This document shows positions 22,401 through 31,400 of a DNA stretch of 36,115 nucleotides, in pieces; position 1 is the stretch's first letter, and each line of letters begins with the position of its first letter. Origin of the DNA: Plakobranchus ocellatus (lineage: Eukaryota > Mollusca > Gastropoda > Plakobranchidae); the NCBI GenBank assembly GCA_019648995.1, contig BLXT01003909.1, positions 836,314-872,428 on the forward strand, in the 5' to 3' direction. The notes beneath the pieces are model-generated. The model was not told the DNA's origin. It was given only the letters and a program-made list of their open reading frames with translations, and did no database searches. The position numbers and the translations under genes are program-made.

Positions 22401-25400
22401 GATTCAAATGCCAAATAATAGACAAATGAGTCCACTTTTAAGTGACAAATTAAAAATAAAGGGTGTTGAAAAAATTGCCTAATACAAAGCTTGAGTTAGA
22501 ATCAGAGTCATCATTATCTGAATCTAATTTAAGCCTATCATGTTCTTTTCTTCTTCATCCATTCCTTGTCATTTCTATTTTCATCATATTCCTTAGGAGT
22601 ACTCTTCATCTTCTTCTCTGGCAGATTACTCGAGAGATTAAAATGCAAACTATTGAAAAAACAAACTGTAATTGTAACCATGTCTCCTTATTAAATACAG
22701 CAAAGCGAAATTGAAAGTAGACTTCTCTGTTCATAGAAACTGCTTAGCCAAAGTCTAGAGCTATGGCAGACAATAATGCTCTTCTTCTTTTATATTAGAA
22801 AACTATTTTTAAAATTTATTATATAACTTGAAGAAATCGCATGAGAATCTTTAACTTTAAACAATGCAAATGACCCCTCTTGCCAAGTATTTTGTACCAT
22901 TTATGTTTGTACTTATGAATTTCAGCCAGAATTGCAGAAGGGAGATGGACCAATTGGCTTGATTTTGGCCCCTACAAGAGAGTTGTCTCAACAGGTATTT
23001 TGGCATTTTGAACAGTAAAATTATTACAATTTCAGTTTGTTTTAAGTCAGACTTTGTGAATTAATTTTTTTTTTAAAGGTGTTCAAAGACTTTTCTAGAA
23101 TTAGGTTATAGGCCTGTCTATGGATTGTGTTTGATTATGAATTATTGATATAATCTCATCTCTTACTTATTCTTTGAAACAGTTTATCCATCCATCTATT
23201 CAGTAAGCCATTTCTCCATTCANNNNNNNNNNNNNNNNNNNNNNNNNNNNNNNNNNNNNNNNNNNNNNNNNNNNNNNNNNNNNNNNNNNNNNNNNNNNNN
23301 NNNNNNNNNNNNNNNNNNNNNNNNNNNNNNNNNNNNNNNNNNNNNNNNNNNNNNNNNNNNNNNNNNNNNNNNNNNNNNNNNNNNNNNNNNNNNNNNNNNN
23401 NNNNNNNNNNNNNNNNNNNNNNNNNNNNNNNNNNNNNNNNNNNNNNNNNNNNNNNNNNNNNNNNNNNNNNNNNNNNNNNNNNNNNNNNNNNNNNNNNNNN
23501 NNNNNNNNNNNNNNNNNNNNNNNNNNNNNNNNTAAAAGAATTTCTCCTTCTTATCAAGACACATTTGGTATTCATTTTTAAAACTTTTCTTGCTCCCAAG
23601 ATCTATCATGAAGCCAAGAAATTTGGCAAAGTGTACAACATCAATGTTGTCTGCGCATATGGCGGTGGCAGTATGTGGGAACAGTCAAAGGCTTGCCAGG
23701 AGGGTGCAGAGATAATAGTTGCAACTCCGGTATGTAAAACAGAAAATCAAACAAAGATTGTATCCTTTGAGGTGAATACTAATGAGATGGATGTGACAAA
23801 TTAGAGGTATAAAAAAAAAACTTCTCTGTGATCATTTAAAAAAATGTTAAAACACATCTTAGTGCTAAAAAGAAATAATTTTTTTTCCCTTTGGTACCGC
23901 GTAAAAGTAAATTTAGGTGAAAACAATTCTTAAAATGTATGGTTTGCCACTTTTTACTGGTATGGAGTGATTTTGTAAAGAATAATATGTAACCCGCAAA
24001 AACAGTTGCCACTGGTTAGTTTAAAAACAAAATGTCATAGCACTATCAGTGCATTGGCTTCATAATTATGAAAGCATAAAAATGAAATAGACAAACGGGG
24101 GCAAATAATAGCCCAGTATCAGTTGAGTAAATAAGTCCAATTGTACATTTAGCATTACAGTTCAAATACACATTTTAATTGTTGATTTGTTGTTATCATT
24201 CCATTATATAAAAGATACAATGATGAAAGCTAGAAAGAAGTTAACAAATCACCTTTATCTTTATTTCATGAGAAAAAAAAAACCAAAAAAACCCATAATT
24301 TTTTCAAAATCAGATAGGTACTGATCTCTTTTTATTGATACCTTATGTCTTCATATCTACTATTTTTCATGCTCACTATGAAATTCTCTCTCAATTTTGG
24401 ATTTTTAAAAAATGAACCAATAAGGTTATGGTAACAAGAATTTTAATTTTCATGGGATTATGTAAGATTATACTGGCAAACAGAGTTTTTAAATAATTGT
24501 TCAGATGTTTTGTTTAATCTGTGAAACTTTAGTAGACATTTGACAATTGTTATAATGTATATATAGATAAAGCATATGACTATTGAATAACTCAACAAAA
24601 CTGTCAAAGATTGAAACATTGCTCATTTTTTTTTATCTGTCCTGTTTTTATGGGGTTCTTTTCAAGGTGTATTGCTAATACATGGTACCTTCAAATATTT
24701 TTTTGTTTTTTTTTAAATTTTATTTTGTCAGTAGCTTTGCCTTTTTAAAGCTGAGTTTCCAGCTTTTGTTTACTTTTCTAAATTTGTTTTGTTTTGTTTA
24801 TTTAGGGAAGGCTCATTGATCTTGTGAAGAAAAAAGTGACAAACCTTCATAGAGTGACATACCTGGTTTATGATGAAGCAGACAGGATGTTTGATATGGG
24901 TTTTGGTAAGTTGCTATCTACCCTTGTTATATATCACCTTGTTTGTTCTGCTTCAGGCTTTGGAATATGAGCAAATCTGTTTACACTTCTATCTTTTGAT
25001 TTTTATTGTCTTTGCCAAGTTTTGCTGGATTTCAAGTCCTAGGGTAGAGAAGAAAAATAAAAATTTAGGGGAATAACCAGTTTTTTTTACTTCATGGCTG
25101 GGAATCATCCGCATAAAGATGTATTTCTGCTCACTGTGATATTTTCGTCCACTCATCAAAGATGGCTTCTACCTTTTTAAAAATTATCATTTTTTGTGTA
25201 TAATAAAAAAAAAAGTAAATAAAAAAGTATGATAATTCTGCCTATTGCGGTAAAATATTAGTCTTTTTATACTTGGCCTTTCCCAGCCCTGTTACTACCT
25301 TTTACATCATGTTGATGTCCGCCATGACACTTTCCATAAATTTTCCTTGCAGCTGTCATTTCAGACCATGTAATTTAAGATAGCAAAATAGAAAAGTTTT

Positions 25401-28400
25401 TAATCATGAAAAAAATTGACTGGGAAGTGTAGATGAAAATTCTAGTCTAACTTAGTCGTTAATTAATGTTTGTTCTCAAGTCAGGTTTACATTGTTTTCA
25501 ATATCTTTCTTTATTCACCAACCTTTGACAAGTGAATATACAGAACAATATATGTCTTTGGAGCAAATTCTGGTTTAAAGAGAGAAAAAAAATCACATGG
25601 TAAAAGGTCAAAAAACAAAAATGTCATGACCTTTTGTCAGAGTTTCATATACATTTAGGCCAAGAATAAAATTCTTTTGATTGTGCAATAACAACAAAAA
25701 AGGTTAATATAAGAATTGGTGTGAACAAAACAATGTTTCTTTTCCTTCCTTTCTGAGAATAAATGTTGGAAGATGGACCAGACAACTCAGGCTGAAAAAC
25801 TCAAACTTAATGAACAGTCTTTATTATTATGCTGTCATTAAATAAACGATTAAAGTTAAAAATTCAATATATAGTATTAAAAAAAAAATCAAGCATATGA
25901 AATAAGAATGATGAAAAACATAATTCCCTCTTTTTTTTGTTGTTGTAAAGTTACACTCCCAGCTAACATGAATTTATAAATCACTTTGTTTTCTTAACAG
26001 AGCCGCAAGTCCGATCCATTGCAAACAATGTGAGGCCCAATAGACAGAGTAAGTTGTAAAAGCAAGCACTTTAAAAAAAAAAAAAGAATTGTAATGACTG
26101 ACTTCTTAAAATAAACAACAAATACCTTTAATGAATTATGTAAAGAACAACCACACAAAGAATAAATCAAGTCAAAGTTGTAGATTTAGTTTCACTTGCT
26201 CAAATCTTCTAAAAAGATAGACACAATTGAAGGAGCATTTTAAAGTTTCTTTGTATATGAGTGTTTGCTAAAATGTGGGCTGTCATCATAGTTATGTTAG
26301 AAAAATTTTCTACAAGCCCTTTTTGAAAAAATGAGCTTATCAATACATAAATTTTGATTTTGTGAGTGTAGTGGCATAAGAAGTTATGCTTTAAGTGTAA
26401 AAAATCAGTTTTGGATGCAGTCTTGCTGTCTAAATCAACCAAATAAGTTCGAGCATAACTATGATGACAAAATCACCAAAAAAGTGGTCATCCATCAGCA
26501 AATTTAGCTCATTCCCCATAAAGTGAAGAGACACAGACCAATTTTTTTTCCATGGATCTATTCCTGCAATGCAACTCTGCATGAATATTACCTCACTGAT
26601 ACTCAATTGGGCTTTTCCATTTTGTAATTGGAGATTATTTTTTTCAAAATGCAGGAAAAAACGTGACACAATTTTGGGGTCCACCTTTTGGCAATTGCTC
26701 ATATGCAGTCGTTGATGTATCAGTCTTGTTGAAACAATACATATCTCATTGACTGCATTGTTTGTTGAATGTGTTAAAGGAAATGGACCTAACTTTTCCT
26801 CTTATATCTTTTAAAAGCTCTTCTCTTTAGCGCCACATTCAGAAAGAGAGTTGAAAAGCTCGCCAGAGATATCCTCTCTGATCCCGTCAGAGTTGTGCAA
26901 GGTGAAGTTGGAGAGGTGAGGCATAACTCACAACATATCATGCATTTGTGTTGTTGCTGTAATACAGTATAGAGGGTAATGTATTAGCAAAACTTAGCTC
27001 AGAAACGCACAATTCTGTGAGACTTGTGAATATTTAAGAGTTCTCAATATTGCAATAATAGCAGTCAAAAGATAAGTATAGGTTAAGAATGGTTTCTCCT
27101 ATGTTGTATAGAAATGTTTTATGTGTACTGCAGGGGGAAAAAGTAAAAAGGGAAGGTTGCTTCTGTATTTGTTCTAGTATCATCTTAACTTTGGGGTTTT
27201 GATATAAGTCAAGTGGATGCATTGCTTTGGGAAGAGCCAATGCAACTATTAAATTGATGAATGTTATTTTTTTTTTTTCAAGGCTAATGAAGATGTTACA
27301 CAAATTATTGAAATTTTACCACTTGGACCTGCAAAATGGACATGGCTAATGCACAGATTAGTAGGTTTTACATCAGGTTGGTTTATGATATTCTTTGTTT
27401 GTATATATTTGAAAATATAAATAGCTGTGAATCTACTATAATGTAACTCCTAAGATTACTAAATATTGGTGGGACAGGTATTCAATCAATCAATCATTCT
27501 AAGGCAATGACTTTCTTTCACATTCCTATAATATTTTGCGTTTGCATTTCAGGTCAATTTTGTTATTAGATCCCAATTTTATTGACCTTAACTTTTCATA
27601 CTTTTAATTTATGTTGTTTATTACACTAACATAATGTTAATATGACTGATAAAAAAAAAGCAGATAAGAGGCCAAGATGACAAGCAGTAAATAGCATAAT
27701 GATCCTTTTTTTCTCTAGATATCCATGACTCAAGAATTTCTTCAACTAAAATTTTTTCCAGAGGGCAGTGTCCTGATCTTTGTCACACGAAAAGCTAACT
27801 CTGAGGAACTTGCTGCAAACTTGAGAGCAAAAGATTTTGAATGTAGGGAATTTTTATTTTGTAATGCATAAATATTCATTTCTATCAGCTGAGATCAATG
27901 CCTCCTAAAATATGAACATTCATTTGAATAACATTGGAAAACGGAAGAAATGCATGAATGTTTTTCAGACAAGCAAATCAGTGATGGACTAAATTTTCTC
28001 AAAGTGAGTCCTACAAAAATTGTATAAATTGTTTGGCTTAGACAATTTTATAAAAGACCATCATCACCAATTTAGCTTGATTGTAACTTTTCATGAAAAA
28101 TCTGATTTCAATAGACCTAAATAAATAAAAAAGAAAGAAGGCAGTGATTCTTATTGAAATATGTTTTACATTGCTTTTTCTGCTGCAGTGGGCTTGATGC
28201 ATGGTGATATGAGTCAGGCAGAGAGAAATGAAATCATCACTGCTTTTAAAAAGAAAGAATTTTCTATTTTGGTGGCCACAGATGTTGCAGGTGAGTTGCT
28301 TTTTAAAAGTAAATAGGAAAACAGCAACAATTATAATACATACTTGTACTTTATGTTTTCCTCCTAAACCGTAATCCTAAATAGCAGATTCTGTAATTTT

Positions 28401-31400
28401 TACAGTCAACTACAGACCTTTCAGATAGTGAAAAATAAATCTTCAAACTGTTATTAAGTTTATTTTAAAAAATCAACAATTTTACATACTTTATTTTCAA
28501 ATACTTTTTATACTTTTCTTTTCCAGCCCGAGGTTTAGACATCCCTCATATTAAAACAGTGATAAACTATGATGTGGCCAGAGACATAGATACTCATACC
28601 CACAGGATTGGCAGAACAGGGCGTGCAGGCAAGTTAATTCTACTCTTAAGTCATAGTTTTTAATCTTTCCAAAAAAAAAAAAAAAAAATAATAATAGAGA
28701 AACATATACATTATTGATTGTCTTATGAGCTTGCTTTTAACTGTACTTGCTTCCAAAACTAATAAGTAATACATTTTCAATAACTATAGAATTATGTGGG
28801 ACATAGTCTAAAAACCAGTCCTAACAAGTAGAATGCTGCATATAACAATCTTTAACATATATATGTCCAAATTTCACCTTTGGAAATCTGACAGAATACA
28901 GTTTTAAGCAAAGTCAATGGTCCAATATCATCAAAATGCAATTCATGACTCACATGAACTGGTCTTGAAATATATTATTCTTTTCTTAGTTATCAAAAAT
29001 CATTCAGAAACTGCAAATGGCAGCATAATTATAGACCAATATAACACACGTAGTTTCTAATTCAAATGAGAGGAGGGGGGTTGGAGGATTATATGAGTAA
29101 TGTTGCCATGAGAGAAATTGGCCATGTAGTAAAAAGCTTCCATGCCTCCCAGAAATCAAACAGTGCCCAACTCTTCCTAAGGTTGAGAATATATTTAAAA
29201 ATTGTCCAACATTACCAGATTCTTCTTGAGGCTTATAGGAATATTTAAATAGTACCCAACAATGCAGGACTTCCTAAGGTTTATAGGAATATTTAAAAAG
29301 TACCCAGCATTGCAAGACTCTTCTTGAGGTTTATGGGAATATTTAAATAGTCCCCAACATTGCAAGATCCTTCCTAAGATCTATAAGAGTATTTGAATAG
29401 TACCCAACATTGCAAGACTTCTTACAGTTTATAGGAAAATTTGGATTAAAAAATTTGATTCTGATAATTGCACCAATATTTATGAGACTTGTTTCTGTCA
29501 AGTCTCATTTTGTAGTGCCACTATACATATACCTATTTTGTTATTGTCAATTTTAGCTGTAAATCAATTTTTTTACATCATTTTTTGTGTATTATTGTGA
29601 CCTTTCTCTTGCATCAATTAAGTCAAAAAATTTTAGTTAACAGATTAACACTTCATATTTTTTGTGGACATATTTTTACCTTTCATACCAAACCAATGAT
29701 TCAGAAATAGAAAATGACAGCCATGAATGTGCAAAAGAATATAAGATAATTTTTGTTTTTTCATTTTAAAGCAGAAAAAAATGTTTTCTTATTTGCTTAA
29801 AAAAAAATGCATCTTATCAGAGAACTCTTTGTTAAGGAAAAATACCTTTTTCTGTAGCTCGCAACTCTTTTAGATTTTTCTGATTTGATCTATGATTCAC
29901 CAGTAAAATTATGGTCATTACAAAAAAAAGCATAATTTTGTGAAGCAAGAAATGTAATCAGATGTAAAAAAAAATTAAATTGAATATCTCTTTATGGTTG
30001 AACCAGGCACAAAAGGCCATGCATATACGTTGGTTACAGAAAAAGATAAAGAGTTTGCACCACACTTGGTGAGGAATCTCGAGGGAGCCAATCAGAGAGT
30101 TCCTCCAGGGTTACTAGAGCTTGCTCAGAAGGTATAGTGTTGGGTGAAGTAATAGATATTCCATTTCACTCAGTCAAAGACTAAGATTTTGATAAAGGAA
30201 TCATATGAATACTACTTTTTCAGTTTAAAGTAAAAACAAGCTCACATTGCCAGGCTGTAGGACAAATAAATTGAACTCCATTTTTTTGTTTACTGAAAAA
30301 CGGAGGCAATGGGTAAATATATAATCAAGATTTGACATCTAAATAATCATTCAATATAAGACCTCACTATTGCTAATCAGAAAATAGAGTTTAGTAATGA
30401 AAGAAAAAGAATGAGCTAGTAATGGAAGTTCGCTAAAGCCAATCTATCATTGTGGAACCTCTTGGGCTAGATTTTTATCTCATCTTGGCCTCTTAATGTC
30501 TTATCTAAATAAATGTGGAATTTCTAAAAGGATGTAATTTGGATTTGATTCACCTGTGAACTGACATTTTTTTAAAACTCATGCTTTATGTATCTTAAAA
30601 TAAAAAGCATGTTAGCTGGTGGTTTGGCCAAAAAATGCACTGACATCTTGAAGGGGTAAAATCTGGAAAGAAGAGATGCTGCTTGTCACAAGCTTTCTCG
30701 TTTCCTTCTATTTTGAAAATAAAAAATAATTGTTACATCATGCTTTCCCCTGCATTGCTTTAAAGTCAACCTTTTTGTTGACTCTCGAATGCTTTTTTGA
30801 GACTAATTTTTATGATATTTTTTTCAGTTCTCAGCAGAATAATGCTTCTGTTATATAATTCGATTCATTCTTTAATGATGCATAAAAGGTATGAAATAAG
30901 AGGAGGGGGGGGTTGGTCCTCCCTAATGGGCAACGTGGGTACAGGGAGCAGCTTCCCCTCTAGGCAAAGCCCTCCTGAAGCTGACAAATTTTGGCAATTT
31001 GAGAGTGAAAATATGGCCTCTCCTTGAAAGTAATGCATAATCAACAAAACTGAGTTCCATTTAAAGGTAATTTTGTTTTTTTTCCCCATCTACAGGTACA
31101 TAAATTTTGCAAGGGGTGGGGGGGGGAAGGAGTCCAGATCCCCGGATCCGGACCGGCTCATTCGTTTGTTTCTAGGGTGCTGTGCCCGTATTTTTTTTTA
31201 TATTTGCAATCATACTTTAATTTATTTTGTTGGAAGCCTCACAATGCATTTATTGAACAATGAATTGTTCTGATTCTTTTGTGATTCATGATTTAAATTT
31301 GTGTTACTCTTTTCCAGTGCCCATGGTTTAAAAATAACCGTTACAAAGGGGGTAAAGGAAAGATGATTGCTGGAAGAGGACTTGGATGTAAAGAAAGACC

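Noticed and set aside
22463..22714. 83-codon plus-strand frame with Ser/Leu-rich sequence
   Set aside because: Lies entirely inside DDX42 intron 7; low-complexity and without splice support.
23156..23609. Minus-strand open frames of about 130-150 codons
   Set aside because: They span the second N gap and lie antisense to DDX42 intron 8 and exon 9.
28629..28634. Conventional GT donor at 28633 for intron 16
   Set aside because: It would add five bases and shift the frame out of the conserved sequence in exon 17; the GC donor at 28629 preserves it.
29162..29445. CRISPR-like array appearance from regular 50-bp spacing
   Set aside because: The whole unit is repeated rather than repeat plus unique spacers, and the context is an animal intron.
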